DNA of 64,000 nucleotides from Isoalcanivorax indicus. Lineage in GTDB: Bacteria; Pseudomonadota; Gammaproteobacteria; Pseudomonadales; Alcanivoracaceae. The notes under the pieces are model-generated. The model made no database searches and was not told where the DNA came from. It saw only the letters and a list, made by a program, of their open reading frames with translations. This document shows positions 8,110 to 17,299 of this stretch, piece after piece. Each line of letters opens with the position of its first letter. The first letter of the stretch is position 1. Position numbers and translations under genes: made by a program. The DNA lies in assembly GCF_003259185.1 (NCBI RefSeq), contig NZ_QGMP01000002.1, forward strand, positions 186,001 to 250,000, read 5' to 3'.

Positions 8110-8715
8110 TCAGCCCCCGAGCTCGGCATGCCGGGGGCAACTCACCAGGTGGTCATTCACCAGACCCACCGCCTGCATATACGCATAGATGATGGTCGGG
8201 CCGACAAAGTTGAAGCCGCGCCGCTTCAGGTCCTTGCTGATCTGCTCGGCCAATGGCGTCACCGCCGGCACGGCTTTCATGCTGCGGAAGCGATTGATGA
8301 TCGGTTCGCCGTCCACAAAATCCCACAGATAGCGGTGGAAACCGTCGAACTCCTCCTGCACCGCCAGAAACGCCTGCGCGTTGCGGATTGCTGAAGCCAC
8401 TTTCAGCCGGTTGCGAACAATGCCCGGGTCCGCCAGCAGGCGCTGCACCTTGTTGTCGGTATAACGCGCCACCTTGCCGGGCTCGAACTGATCGAACACC
8501 TCACGGTAGCGCTCGCGCTTGCGCAGGACGGTGATCCAGCTGAGCCCGGCCTGGGCGCCTTCCAGTATCAGGAACTCGAACAGGGTGCGGTCATCGTGCA
8601 CCGGCACGCCCCATTCATGATCGTGGTAGGCCTGGTAAAGCGGGTCATCACCGCACCAGGGGCAGCGCCGGGCTGTGGTGGCCAGGGGTGGGGTGGTCAG
8701 GGATGTGGCGGTCAT
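8110..8715 (-). CDS. tag: DNA-3-methyladenine glycosylase I
   Basis: This 201-residue enzyme removes 3-methyladenine from DNA in base-excision repair. It shows the Tag hallmarks: CPWCGDDPLYQAYHDHEWGVP near the N-terminus (zinc-binding Cys and the base-pocket residues), EGAQAGLSWITVLRKRERYR, GFNFVGPTIIYAYMQAVGLVNDH, and a C-terminal Cys-x2-His (CPRH) that completes the zinc site. The ATG at 8715 was chosen for its AGGAG; a longer frame begins at 8742. It converges on the DUF4197 gene and diverges from glyQ. Confidence 0.95.
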   Translation of the reverse strand: MTATSLTTPPLATTARRCPWCGDDPLYQAYHDHEWGVPVHDDRTLFEFLILEGAQAGLSWITVLRKRERYREVFDQFEPGKVARYTDNKVQRLLADPGIVRNRLKVASAIRNAQAFLAVQEEFDGFHRYLWDFVDGEPIINRFRSMKAVPAVTPLAEQISKDLKRRGFNFVGPTIIYAYMQAVGLVNDHLVSCPRHAELGG

Positions 8716-8846
8716 GGGCGCTCCTTTGCCGACTGTACGCATGGCCAGTATGTTGCCATAGCGACACCCTCGGGGCCAGCGGTATCACCGGCCATGCCGG
8801 ACCGGTATACTTGGCCGCTGTTTTTTCCATGCCAACAGGATGACTC

Positions 8847-9845
8847 ATGGCGGCACCCGCATCAGCGGCCACCGGGCCGATCGACACCAGTACCTTTCAA
8901 GGGCTGATTCTGGCGTTGCAACAGTATTGGGCAGCCCAGGGCTGCGTGATCGTGCAACCGCTGGATATGGAAGTGGGCGCCGGGACCTTCCACCCGTCCA
9001 CCTTCCTGCGCGCCATCGGCCCGGAAAACTGGAACAGCGCCTATGTGCAGCCGTCCCGGCGCCCCACCGACGGCCGCTACGGCGAGAACCCGAACCGCCT
9101 GCAGCACTACTACCAGTTCCAGGTGGTGCTGAAGCCGTCGCCGGACAATATCCAGGAGCTGTACCTGGGCTCACTGGAAATGCTCGGCTTCGACACCCGC
9201 GTGCATGACATCCGCTTTGTCGAAGACAACTGGGAGTCGCCAACACTGGGCGCCTGGGGTCTGGGCTGGGAAGTCTGGCTGAACGGCATGGAAGTCACCC
9301 AGTTCACCTATTTCCAGCAAGTGGGCGGTATCGACTGCTACCCGGTCACCGGCGAGATCACCTACGGCCTGGAACGGTTGGCCATGTACCTCCAGGGCGT
9401 GGATTCGGTCTACGACCTGGTCTGGTCCGACGGCCCCTTCGGCAAGGTGACCTATGGCGATGTGTTCCTGCAGAACGAGGTGGAGATGTCCACCTTCAAC
9501 TTCGAACATGCCAATGTCGAGGCGCTGTTCGGCCAGTTCGATCTGTTCGAGGCCGAGAGCCAGAAGCTGATCGAAGCTGGTCTGCCACTGCCCGCTTACG
9601 AATACGTATTGAAAGCTTCGCACACCTTCAACCTGCTGGATGCGCGCAAGGCGATTTCCGTGACGGAACGCCAGCGCTTCATCCTGCGCGTGCGCGCACT
9701 GGCACGGGCGGTCGCCGAGGCCTATTTCGCAGCACGGCTGGCGCTCGGGTTTCCGATGGCAGATCCAGCCCTGCGCGACGAAGTGCTGGCACAGCGCGAA
9801 CGCGATGCCAGCCAGGCATCATCCAGCAAAAAACGGAAAGCTTGA
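8847..9845 (+). CDS. glyQ: Glycyl-tRNA synthetase alpha subunit
   Basis: This 332-residue catalytic subunit of the heterotetrameric bacterial glycyl-tRNA synthetase charges tRNA-Gly. [54 protein letters not shown] and [13 protein letters not shown] are near-invariant segments of the class II core. A lysine-rich tail (SSKKRKA) ends the protein, slightly longer than many homologues. ATG 8847 has AGGA upstream. glyS follows after 12 nt, a standard operon. Confidence 0.97.
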   Translation: MAAPASAATGPIDTSTFQGLILALQQYWAAQGCVIVQPLDMEVGAGTFHPSTFLRAIGPENWNSAYVQPSRRPTDGRYGENPNRLQHYYQFQVVLKPSPDNIQELYLGSLEMLGFDTRVHDIRFVEDNWESPTLGAWGLGWEVWLNGMEVTQFTYFQQVGGIDCYPVTGEITYGLERLAMYLQGVDSVYDLVWSDGPFGKVTYGDVFLQNEVEMSTFNFEHANVEALFGQFDLFEAESQKLIEAGLPLPAYEYVLKASHTFNLLDARKAISVTERQRFILRVRALARAVAEAYFAARLALGFPMADPALRDEVLAQRERDASQASSSKKRKA

Positions 9846-9857
9846 GGGGCCGGCTCC

Positions 9858-11936
9858 ATGTCCACTGCCACACACCAGGATCTGCTGATCGAACTCGGCA
9901 CCGAGGAATTGCCACCGACCTCTCTGAAGGCCTTGTCCGAGGCGTTTGCCAACGAGGTGCTGCGCCAGATCGACGACGCCGGGCTGGCGCACGGCGCCAT
10001 GACGGTCTTTGCCTCGCCGCGTCGGCTGGCCTTCCGCATCGACGCGTTGCAAACCGCCCAGGCTGATCGCGACATCGAACGGCGCGGCCCGGCCCTGAAA
10101 GCAGCCTTCGACGGTGACGGCCAGCCCACCAAAGCCGCGCTGGGCTTCGCCAGTTCCGTCGGCCTGACGGTGGACCAACTGGACACCCAGGAAACCGACA
10201 AGGGCGCCTGGCTGGTGGCCCGGGTCACTGAACAGGGCAAGCCGGTGAGCGCCTTGCTGCCCGATTTCCTGGCGCAATCGGTGCAGCGGCTGCCGATTCC
10301 CAAGCGCATGCGCTGGGGAGCGCGCAAGGAACAGTTCGTGCGCCCGGTGCACTGGCTGGTGGCGCTGCTGGGCAACGAGGTCCTGCCGCTGTCACTGCTC
10401 GGCCTGACCGCTGGCCGGGACACCCGTGGGCACCGTTTCCACGCGCCCGCCCCGCTGACCCTGGCCACACCGGCCGAGTACGAACAGCGACTGGAACAAG
10501 ACGGTTTCGTGATTGCCGATTTTGCCCGTCGCCGCGACATGGTGCGCGAGCAGGCCATCGCCGCTGGCACGCAAGCGGGCGGCCAGGCGCACATCGACAC
10601 CGATCTGCTGGACGAAGTCACGGCGCTGGTGGAGTGGCCGGTGGCGCTGCTGGGTCACTTCGACGCTGATTTTCTGCGCGTACCGCAGGAAGCCCTGATC
10701 ACGGCCATGCAGGAACACCAGAAGTATTTCCCGGTACTGGACCCGCAGGGCAAGCTGATGAATGCCTTCATCACGCTCAGCAATATCGACAGCAAGGACC
10801 GGCAGGCCGTGATCAGCGGCAACGAAAAAGTGATTCGCCCGCGCCTGGCGGACGCCGCCTTCTTCTATGACAACGATTGCCGCAAGACACTGGCCGAACA
10901 CGCCGAGCCGCTGAAGCAGGTGGTGTTCCAGCAGCAGCTGGGCACCGTGCACGAAAAATGCGAACGCATCGGCCGACTGGCCGGCATCATCGCGACGCAG
11001 ATCGGCGGCGATGCCGCGCTGGCAACCCAGGCCGGACGCCTGAGCAAAGCCGATCTGGCCACCGAGATGGTGTACGAGTTCGACACCATGCAAGGCATCA
11101 TGGGCTATTACCTGGCGCGCCACGAAGGCCTGCCGGAAGAGCTGGCCCAGGCGCTGAACGAACAGTATCTGCCGCGCTTCGCCGGCGACGCACTGCCCGC
11201 CACCCGCACCGGCCAGGCCGTTGCCCTGGCCGACAAGCTGGACACCCTGGTGGGTATTTTCGGCATCGGCCAGAAGCCCACCGGCGACAAGGATCCTTAC
11301 GCTTTACGCCGTGCAACCCTGGGTATTCTGCGTATCATCATCGAACAGCAACTGCCGCTGGATATCGTGGCACTGGTGAATGACGCGGCGGCGGGTTTCG
11401 GCACCCGAATTGACGCCACCACGACGGCGGATGCGCTGGAATTCATCAATGGTCGCTACCGGGCCATGTATCAGGATCACGGCATCGACACACAGGTGAT
11501 CCTGTCGGTGCTCGCCGTAGCCCCGTCGCAACCGCTGGATTTCGATCGGCGCGTGCGTGCCGTGGCCGCGTTCCGTGCACGCCCCGAGGCCGCCGCCCTG
11601 GCCGCCGCCAACAAGCGCGTGGCCAATATCCTGGCCAAGCTGGATCAGGCACCCGGTGACGAGATCGACGGCGCGCTGCTGGAAGACGATGCCGAACAGG
11701 CGCTGGCCAACGCCGTGGTCGAGGCCTATGCGCGTACCGAGCCGCTGGTCGACGCTGGCGATTATGCCGCCATCCTCGCCCTGCTGGCAGAATTGCGCGC
11801 GCCGGTAGACGACTTTTTTGAGCACGTCATGGTGATGGCCGATGACGACGCTGTACGCAACAATCGGCTCGCGCTGTTGTCTTTCCTGAGGGACCTGTTC
11901 CTGCAGGTGGCCGACATTTCAGAACTGGGTGGCTGA
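9858..11936 (+). CDS. glyS: Glycyl-tRNA synthetase beta subunit
   Basis: This 692-residue protein is the usual length for GlyS. It starts LLIELGTEELPP, the family N-terminus, and has RRGPALKAAFD, KRMRWGARKEQFVRPVHWLVALLG and the HD-like and anticodon-binding parts (GQKPTGDKDPYALRRATLGILRI). The C-terminal DALR-like domain ends VMVMADDDAVRNNRLALLSFLRDLFLQVADISEL. It recognises tRNA-Gly and works with GlyQ. Confidence 0.97.
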   Translation: MSTATHQDLLIELGTEELPPTSLKALSEAFANEVLRQIDDAGLAHGAMTVFASPRRLAFRIDALQTAQADRDIERRGPALKAAFDGDGQPTKAALGFASSVGLTVDQLDTQETDKGAWLVARVTEQGKPVSALLPDFLAQSVQRLPIPKRMRWGARKEQFVRPVHWLVALLGNEVLPLSLLGLTAGRDTRGHRFHAPAPLTLATPAEYEQRLEQDGFVIADFARRRDMVREQAIAAGTQAGGQAHIDTDLLDEVTALVEWPVALLGHFDADFLRVPQEALITAMQEHQKYFPVLDPQGKLMNAFITLSNIDSKDRQAVISGNEKVIRPRLADAAFFYDNDCRKTLAEHAEPLKQVVFQQQLGTVHEKCERIGRLAGIIATQIGGDAALATQAGRLSKADLATEMVYEFDTMQGIMGYYLARHEGLPEELAQALNEQYLPRFAGDALPATRTGQAVALADKLDTLVGIFGIGQKPTGDKDPYALRRATLGILRIIIEQQLPLDIVALVNDAAAGFGTRIDATTTADALEFINGRYRAMYQDHGIDTQVILSVLAVAPSQPLDFDRRVRAVAAFRARPEAAALAAANKRVANILAKLDQAPGDEIDGALLEDDAEQALANAVVEAYARTEPLVDAGDYAAILALLAELRAPVDDFFEHVMVMADDDAVRNNRLALLSFLRDLFLQVADISELGG

Positions 11937-11989
11937 AGCCAACAACACGTCTGCAACGCAGCCGCCCATCAGGACAGGAAAAAACGTCT

Positions 11990-12751
11990 ATGGTGAGCTG
12001 GTCGGTGCGGCTGCGCAGTGTGTTGTTCTTTATCGCCTATAACCTGATCGGTATGGTGCACAGCCTTCTGTGCCTGGCGACGGCGCCTTTTCTCGATCAC
12101 CGCCAGCGATTCCATTTCGTCAATCACTGGACGCGCGCCACCATGTGGCTGCTGCGCCATCTCAATGGCGTGCAGGTCGAGGTGCGTGGCCTGGACAATA
12201 TTCCCGACAACGAACCCGTGGTGGTGGTGGCCAATCACCAGAGCCAGTGGGAAACCTTTTACCTGCAATTGCTTATTGCCCCGCAAAGCACCGTGCTGAA
12301 ACGCGAGCTGCTGTGGGTGCCGTTCTTTGGCTGGGGCCTGGCCCTGCTGCGCCCCATCGCCATCAACCGGCGCGACCGCAACAACGCCCTGAAAGCCGTT
12401 CTGCGCCAGGGCAAGGCGAGGCTCGATGACGGCATCAGTGTTGTCATTTATCCGGAAGGGACACGTCAGCCCCCTGGCACCCTCGGCCAGTTCAGCGCCA
12501 GCGGCGCATTGCTGGCCAGCCTGGCGGGCCGCCGCCTGCTGCCGATAGTGCATAATGCCGGGCATTGCTGGCCGGCGCGCTCCATGATGCGTCACCCCGG
12601 TACCATTACCCTGGTTATCGGCCCGCCCATTGAAACCGAAGGGAAATCGGCCAAGCAGGTGAACGCCGAAGCCGAACGCTGGATTCGCCAGCAGGCGGCC
12701 GCCCTGCCGGGGGCAAAACCGTCAGTGAATGAAAAGCTGGCCATGCCCTGA
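11990..12751 (+). CDS. 1-acyl-sn-glycerol-3-phosphate acyltransferase (PlsC family)
   Basis: This 253-residue protein has an N-terminal membrane segment and the lysophospholipid acyltransferase motifs. NHQSQWETF at about residue 83 is the HX4(D/E) catalytic motif with Glu, as in many Pseudomonas relatives. INRRDRNNA and YPEGTRQPPG are the other blocks. It makes phosphatidic acid from lysophosphatidic acid or remodels lipids. It lies 53 nt after glyS. In pseudomonads gmhB often sits between these two genes; it is absent here. Confidence 0.9.
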   Translation: MVSWSVRLRSVLFFIAYNLIGMVHSLLCLATAPFLDHRQRFHFVNHWTRATMWLLRHLNGVQVEVRGLDNIPDNEPVVVVANHQSQWETFYLQLLIAPQSTVLKRELLWVPFFGWGLALLRPIAINRRDRNNALKAVLRQGKARLDDGISVVIYPEGTRQPPGTLGQFSASGALLASLAGRRLLPIVHNAGHCWPARSMMRHPGTITLVIGPPIETEGKSAKQVNAEAERWIRQQAAALPGAKPSVNEKLAMP

Positions 12752-12788
12752 GCATACTGGCGCTTTGCCATAATAATGGTAGAGTAGG

Positions 12789-12811
12789 CGCCGTTTCCCG
12801 CCGAAACGGCG
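12789..12811 (+). repeat. Perfect 9-bp stem-loop in the leader of the H-NS-like gene
   Basis: CGCCGTTTC (12789-12797), loop CCGCC, GAAACGGCG (12803-12811), ending 22 nt before the ATG. The stem lies just upstream of the ribosome site AGGAAGGA. It could stabilise the mRNA, bind a protein or be a leftover terminator of plsC; there is no T-tract. It ends in a G-rich half that does not pair with the ribosome site. Confidence 0.55.
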
Positions 12812-12833
12812 TTAATTCAGGAAGGAAGTATTT

Positions 12834-13166
12834 ATGAATATCAATCTCGCGCCTCTCTCCATCAAGGAGCTCGAGCAGCTGATTGCTGACGCCAACACCC
12901 TGATCGAACGGAAGAAAGCCGAATCCATCCGCAATGCCAAGGCTAAAGTGGAAAAGATTGCTGCCGACGCCGGTGTCTCCATTGAGGAACTGCTGGGCCT
13001 GACGACCGGCGCCAGCGGGGCAGGTGGCAAGGTGCGCAAACCGGCGGCCGTCAAGTTTCGTCATCCGCAAAACGAATCGCTGACCTGGACTGGCCGTGGC
13101 AAACGCCCGAACTGGCTGCAGGACGAACTGGCCAAAGGCGAGAAGCTGGAAGATTTCGCGATCTGA
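12834..13166 (+). CDS. H-NS family nucleoid-associated protein
   Basis: This 110-residue protein has the H-NS layout. An N-terminal helical dimer region (LSIKELEQLIADANTLIERKKAESIRNAKAKVEKIAADAGVSIEELL) is followed by a flexible linker. The C-terminal AT-hook-like DNA-binding domain is VKFRHPQNESLTWTGRGKRPNWLQDEL, matching the HvrA/Bph3-type consensus (W-[ST]-G-R-G-x-x-P-x-W). Such proteins silence AT-rich or foreign genes. It sits directly beside the DUF11 surface cluster, the least GC-rich coding stretch nearby by eye. The start has AGGAAGGA upstream. Confidence 0.92.
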   Translation: MNINLAPLSIKELEQLIADANTLIERKKAESIRNAKAKVEKIAADAGVSIEELLGLTTGASGAGGKVRKPAAVKFRHPQNESLTWTGRGKRPNWLQDELAKGEKLEDFAI

Positions 13167-13181
13167 CGTGATGCCGTTATC

Positions 13182-13208
13182 GGGCCGTGCAGCGGACGCT
13201 GCCGGCCC
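13182..13208. terminator. Stem-loop between convergent H-NS-like and DUF11 genes
   Basis: GGGCCG-T-GCAGCG pairs with CGCTGCCGGCCC with one bulged base and a very short loop. It lies between two converging genes, where a shared terminator is expected. There is no T-tract on either side, so intrinsic termination is uncertain. Confidence 0.35.
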
Positions 13209-13220
13209 CGCCTTCGCACA

Positions 13221-15797
13221 TCAATCCACGATGGCCCGATAGCGCAGCTGCAATGTTCCTTGCGGCGGCATGGCGCCGTTGAATTCGATCCGGAAATGCG
13301 TCACCTGACTATCAAAACCTGCCGGGGCGCCGCCCGCGCCGGACATCGGTACATAATCAAAGCTGATGCCCTGATTGCTGGAGTAGCTGATCTGCCCGGG
13401 TGACAGACCTGACGGCACCGTGCCCTGCGTGAACTCGAACGGTTGTGCCGCGCCAAAGCCATTCAGGTTCAGGCTGACATAACGGTCCAGCCGTTCTTCC
13501 AGTACCACCTGTGTGGCGTCACCGGCACCGTCATTACCCAGAACTATCGAGTAGGTCAGTGGATCACCGGGCGATGCGTTGACGCTGGTGCCGGGTGGGC
13601 CGCCAGCCACACTGACGTTTCTGTTGAGGCGGAGTGCCGGCGGTTGGGGGCTGACCGCCATCAGTCGCGTGCCCAGGGCGAAAACGGTGCCTTCGGTGCC
13701 TTCATTGGCGCGAACGCGCAATGTGTAAGGCCCTGCTGTCCAGTCAGGGGCTGCGCCGGAGAACTGGTAGATTCTCTCTCCGCTTTCTGTCAGATCCTGC
13801 ACTAACGTCATTGCTGTGGTCGGCAGTATGACGTTGTTGTTGATATCCAGTACGTCAATCAGTGTGCTGGTGATATCAAAGCTGCCGAAAGGATCGGAAA
13901 TGCGAGCCCGTACAAAAACCGTCTGACCCTGCTGCGGCTGCGTGATTTCCGCATCACTCGGGAAAGCGGCGCTGTAGAGGCTGATGGACTCAACATGGAT
14001 AACCGTCGACGAATTCATTTCAATACGCGATGGGCCGGAAGCACCACATTGTGTGCTGCTTACTTCGATCTGCCGATTCGCCGCGCCGGTCGTGTTCTCA
14101 ATGGTAACCTGGATTTGTGACCCGGGCTGCAGGGTCACCGGGCCATTAAAGCTCACATTCAAGGTGGCAAGCGTCCAGCCGGTCGGCACGGTGCTCAAGG
14201 TTGCCGATCCAAGATTGGCGGGTGTCGTCCCGACAGAGGCAAGCCCCACTCGCATACTTCGACCGCTGAGGGTTGATCCTGTACGACGGATACACAATCG
14301 CACAGGCATACTATTGCCCGTCACGGTAAACGGACGGACGAACGCCGGCGCCATCGGCAGCGTTATACTGCTTGAACCCGCCAGTGTGACAGCGGTATTC
14401 GCGCCAGGCACCACTCGACTCAGAAAAGGACCGCCTCCGCCGCTGAAATAGGGATACAGATTCTTGACGCCGCTGACCGCACCATAAATCGGATCGATCG
14501 TGGTGCTGCTGTTATTGGCGCTCTGGTTATCAAAACTGGTGCCGCTGACACTGGCCGTGTTGCTCACGGTCTGATCACCGCTGCCTGCGGCGCCCGCTTG
14601 TACGTTCACACTCAGGCGCAGCTCCGGCAGCGTGGCGTTCACCGCCAGCGGGCCCGGGTGTGTACAGGTGACATTCTGAGCGGTAGCCCCGCAACTCCAC
14701 CCACTGCCGGTAAAGCCGGTGTAGGAAAGTCGGTTATCCAGGGTATCGGTCACGGTGATCGCCCCCGGCTCTACCGAAGGTCCATTGTTCGACACCAGAA
14801 TCCGATACTGGCCGGTGCCGCCCGCTTGCAGGCCACCCAGGCGACGTTTCTCAATCGCCAGGTCCGACGTGGGAACATTCGTCACTGAAATCGCCTGCAT
14901 CCCCAACAGCACCAGGTCTGCGCCCGAGCTGTAGACGGTGGTCGCGGAGGTATTGCCTGCACTCAGGTAAGGACTGATATTGTAAACATCCAGATCAACG
15001 CCCCAGGCGTCGCTGCGATTCAGAACATTGATGGTGTTATTGAACTGGTTATTCAGCGGGTTAAGCGGGCCCGTGAGTGGCGTTCCGTTAATGGTGAGGT
15101 TTTCCGAGAAACCATTCAGCGGTGCTGAGTTCTCGACATCACCCTCCCAGGTGAGTACCGCAAGCTTGCCGTTGATGGGCGAGGGAGGCACAACAAAATT
15201 GCTCGGCGTCAGTGTAATCGCATTGCCACGAAACCACTGCAAACCATCAAAGATGTTCACAATTCGAAAATCCTGCGCCGGATGCTCGAAAACAACAATC
15301 AGGCCCCAACCCGCCAGCACCGTTTGCGAGCTGCAATAGGTCGCACCGCCGCCCTGATCGGTCGTGGTGACGGTCAGATTGGCAAAGCTGTAGCTGCCAT
15401 TCCGTTTGGCGTTGACGATGGATGACACATCCGCCATGCCACCGAAGAACCACATGTTGAAGCCGTCGCTGTTGAAGTTCTCGGTAAACGTCCGGTCTGC
15501 GCTGATGTTCTGCCCGTCAAAAGTGACATTGGTATCCACCGTCGGGCCGGAGCCGCCCCAGTACAGATAGGCAGCGCGAATGCTTGCCCCGGCGGGAATC
15601 CCACTCAACGGCGATGAAACCGGCCCGTTGGTGACGCTGCAGGCGTTGACGTTGTTCGGCTGTGTCCGCATGGTGCCGCCGGTCACGACGAAATCGACGT
15701 TGCCGGCATAGCTGCTGTGCAAGGAGATCGGTGTCGCCAGAACCAGACTCGGCAGACACAGCATGATCAGCACAACGATGGTTCGAATAGAGGTCAT
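13221..15797 (-). CDS. Secreted DUF11/DUF3344-like surface protein, 858 residues
   Basis: This protein has a signal peptide (MTSIRTIVVLIMLCLPSLVLA). The N-terminal third (AAYLYWGGSG, DRTFTENFNSDGFNMWFFGGMADVSSIV, YCSSQTVLAGWGLIVVFEHP) resembles DUF3344-type domains of large secreted proteins. A DUF11 repeat follows at about residues 305-430 (TSDLAIEKRRLGG to NNSSTT). The middle (about 450-640) is unassigned and rich in beta-like Ser/Thr/Val. A second DUF11-like domain ends exactly at the C-terminus (RLNRNVSVAGGPPG to LQLRYRAIVD). It is the last gene of the cluster, 5 nt after the preceding stop. Likely exported and surface-linked; function unknown. Confidence 0.8.
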   Translation of the reverse strand: MTSIRTIVVLIMLCLPSLVLATPISLHSSYAGNVDFVVTGGTMRTQPNNVNACSVTNGPVSSPLSGIPAGASIRAAYLYWGGSGPTVDTNVTFDGQNISADRTFTENFNSDGFNMWFFGGMADVSSIVNAKRNGSYSFANLTVTTTDQGGGATYCSSQTVLAGWGLIVVFEHPAQDFRIVNIFDGLQWFRGNAITLTPSNFVVPPSPINGKLAVLTWEGDVENSAPLNGFSENLTINGTPLTGPLNPLNNQFNNTINVLNRSDAWGVDLDVYNISPYLSAGNTSATTVYSSGADLVLLGMQAISVTNVPTSDLAIEKRRLGGLQAGGTGQYRILVSNNGPSVEPGAITVTDTLDNRLSYTGFTGSGWSCGATAQNVTCTHPGPLAVNATLPELRLSVNVQAGAAGSGDQTVSNTASVSGTSFDNQSANNSSTTIDPIYGAVSGVKNLYPYFSGGGGPFLSRVVPGANTAVTLAGSSSITLPMAPAFVRPFTVTGNSMPVRLCIRRTGSTLSGRSMRVGLASVGTTPANLGSATLSTVPTGWTLATLNVSFNGPVTLQPGSQIQVTIENTTGAANRQIEVSSTQCGASGPSRIEMNSSTVIHVESISLYSAAFPSDAEITQPQQGQTVFVRARISDPFGSFDITSTLIDVLDINNNVILPTTAMTLVQDLTESGERIYQFSGAAPDWTAGPYTLRVRANEGTEGTVFALGTRLMAVSPQPPALRLNRNVSVAGGPPGTSVNASPGDPLTYSIVLGNDGAGDATQVVLEERLDRYVSLNLNGFGAAQPFEFTQGTVPSGLSPGQISYSSNQGISFDYVPMSGAGGAPAGFDSQVTHFRIEFNGAMPPQGTLQLRYRAIVD

Positions 15798-15802
15798 GAC
15801 GA

Positions 15803-17299
15803 TCAGTGCCTCACCCTGGCTTGGTAGGTAAACGCAAATCTGCGCCCCGGCAACAATGCTCCCGTCATGGGCAACCTGAAATGCGTGATCGCCGGATCCT
15901 CGCTCTGCAGCGGCGCATAGCCATAGCTTATACCGCCATCACTGGAATAACGAACGGCCTCTGGCGCGACGCCGGACGACGGTTCGCTATCCAGGAAGAC
16001 AATCGTCTGATCCGGATCATCCATATCCACTTTCAGCGTGGCATGCCGGGATAGCACGGTGTCCAGATAGAGCTCCATGGCTTCTACCGGCCCGCTGTTT
16101 TCCACATGAACGGTATAGGTGACCAGTGTGCCCGGATCAGCGCTGTCCACGGACGCCTGCTGCGATATGACCAACTGTGGCCCGGGCATCACCTGCACCG
16201 ACGCCGTATCCTGATTATTGCTGGCATCGCTGTCTGTCCCCGTCCAGCCCGCCAGGGCAACCTGGAGACTGGCGGACTGTGGCAATGTGACGGGCTGGGC
16301 CTGAAGGGTCAGCTCGAGCACCCGCACATCACCCTCCTGCAATTGCGGCACCAGCCAGCGATCCGGTACGCCATCTCCTGTGCTGTCCACCATGGTGGTG
16401 CCGGGTGGCGCCGTGTGGGCACGGTAAGAAAGCAACGGGTCCGTTTCTATCTGCACACTGATGTTGCTGAAATCATCAAAGTGAATATGGCGCAGATGCA
16501 CTTCCACCGTTATTTCACCCCCGGCACTTACCGTGTCCGGCATCTGCTCGATATGCAGCGACATGTCAGGTGGAAACAGTCCGCCCCCGGTGGCGCCCCC
16601 CGGTCCGTTCATGTTGTCTTCAATCTGCGAGGGCAGGTTCATCCCGCGGGAGGAGGAAATGTGAAAGCGGATATTGCGTGGCCCGGGCAGACCCAGCTGC
16701 TGCCAGGCCAGGCGCGCCTCCATCTCGGTGCCTGATGTCGAGCCGCCCTGCACATTGCTGTACAGCTGCACGCAGTCACTGTTCGATGAACTTCCGGGCA
16801 GGGTATAACCATCGCCCGATCCCGATACAGGACTGACCAGGGGGTCCCCGGCGGGATGGGCCGGAAAGTACGGGCACAAATGCGCGTTGGTGCGCCGGTT
16901 TGAACCGCTCCAGTCAACGCGGAGAATACGCTCGCCTGCCTCCATCCGTCCGTTGCTGTTCTCGTCGAGATAGAACAGCCAGGTGGTCGTGTTGGTCGAA
17001 CTGGCCCAACGCTCCACATAGAAATAGAGATATTGATCATCCCAGGTATAAGAGAACTTGCGCAGGTCCCGACCGGTGCTTTGAATCGGAAAATCCTGGT
17101 CACAGGACGGAGCGTTCGCACCCTGGCAGTCCTCACTGAACTGTCCGGGATGTACGGTGATGTTGGTGGGCGCGTACCAGTCCGACATATTGCCGTCGAT
17201 GCTGATCGTGCGCGATATAAGCGAACTCCCCTGAGCACCGCCATGAATCAGCAGGCCTGGCATCAGCATCAGTGCCGCCAGAACAGCGCGCTTAATCAT
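15803..17299 (-). CDS. Secreted protein with DOMON/CBM9-like and DUF11-like domains
   Basis: This 498-residue protein starts MIKRAVLAALMLMPGLLIHGG, a signal peptide. The ATG at 17299 overlaps the stop of the 1826-residue gene by 8 nt, so a longer upstream start is unlikely. The N-terminal domain (ISIDGNMSDWYAP, YLYFYVERW, WLFYLDENSNGRMEAGERILRVDW) resembles carbohydrate- or heme-binding DOMON/CBM9 beta sandwiches. Two DUF11-like parts follow. The last residues (SSDGGISYGYAPL and ITHFRLPMTGALLPGRRFAFTYQARVRH) match the end of the 858-residue neighbour. Role unknown. Confidence 0.78.
   Translation of the reverse strand: MIKRAVLAALMLMPGLLIHGGAQGSSLISRTISIDGNMSDWYAPTNITVHPGQFSEDCQGANAPSCDQDFPIQSTGRDLRKFSYTWDDQYLYFYVERWASSTNTTTWLFYLDENSNGRMEAGERILRVDWSGSNRRTNAHLCPYFPAHPAGDPLVSPVSGSGDGYTLPGSSSNSDCVQLYSNVQGGSTSGTEMEARLAWQQLGLPGPRNIRFHISSSRGMNLPSQIEDNMNGPGGATGGGLFPPDMSLHIEQMPDTVSAGGEITVEVHLRHIHFDDFSNISVQIETDPLLSYRAHTAPPGTTMVDSTGDGVPDRWLVPQLQEGDVRVLELTLQAQPVTLPQSASLQVALAGWTGTDSDASNNQDTASVQVMPGPQLVISQQASVDSADPGTLVTYTVHVENSGPVEAMELYLDTVLSRHATLKVDMDDPDQTIVFLDSEPSSGVAPEAVRYSSDGGISYGYAPLQSEDPAITHFRLPMTGALLPGRRFAFTYQARVRH

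Noticed and set aside
12758..12770. TGGCG-CTT-TGCCA before the H-NS-like gene as a fourth copy of the hotdog/kinase operator
   Set aside because: Only a short core with one mismatch matches, and the flanks are not symmetric; chance is likely.
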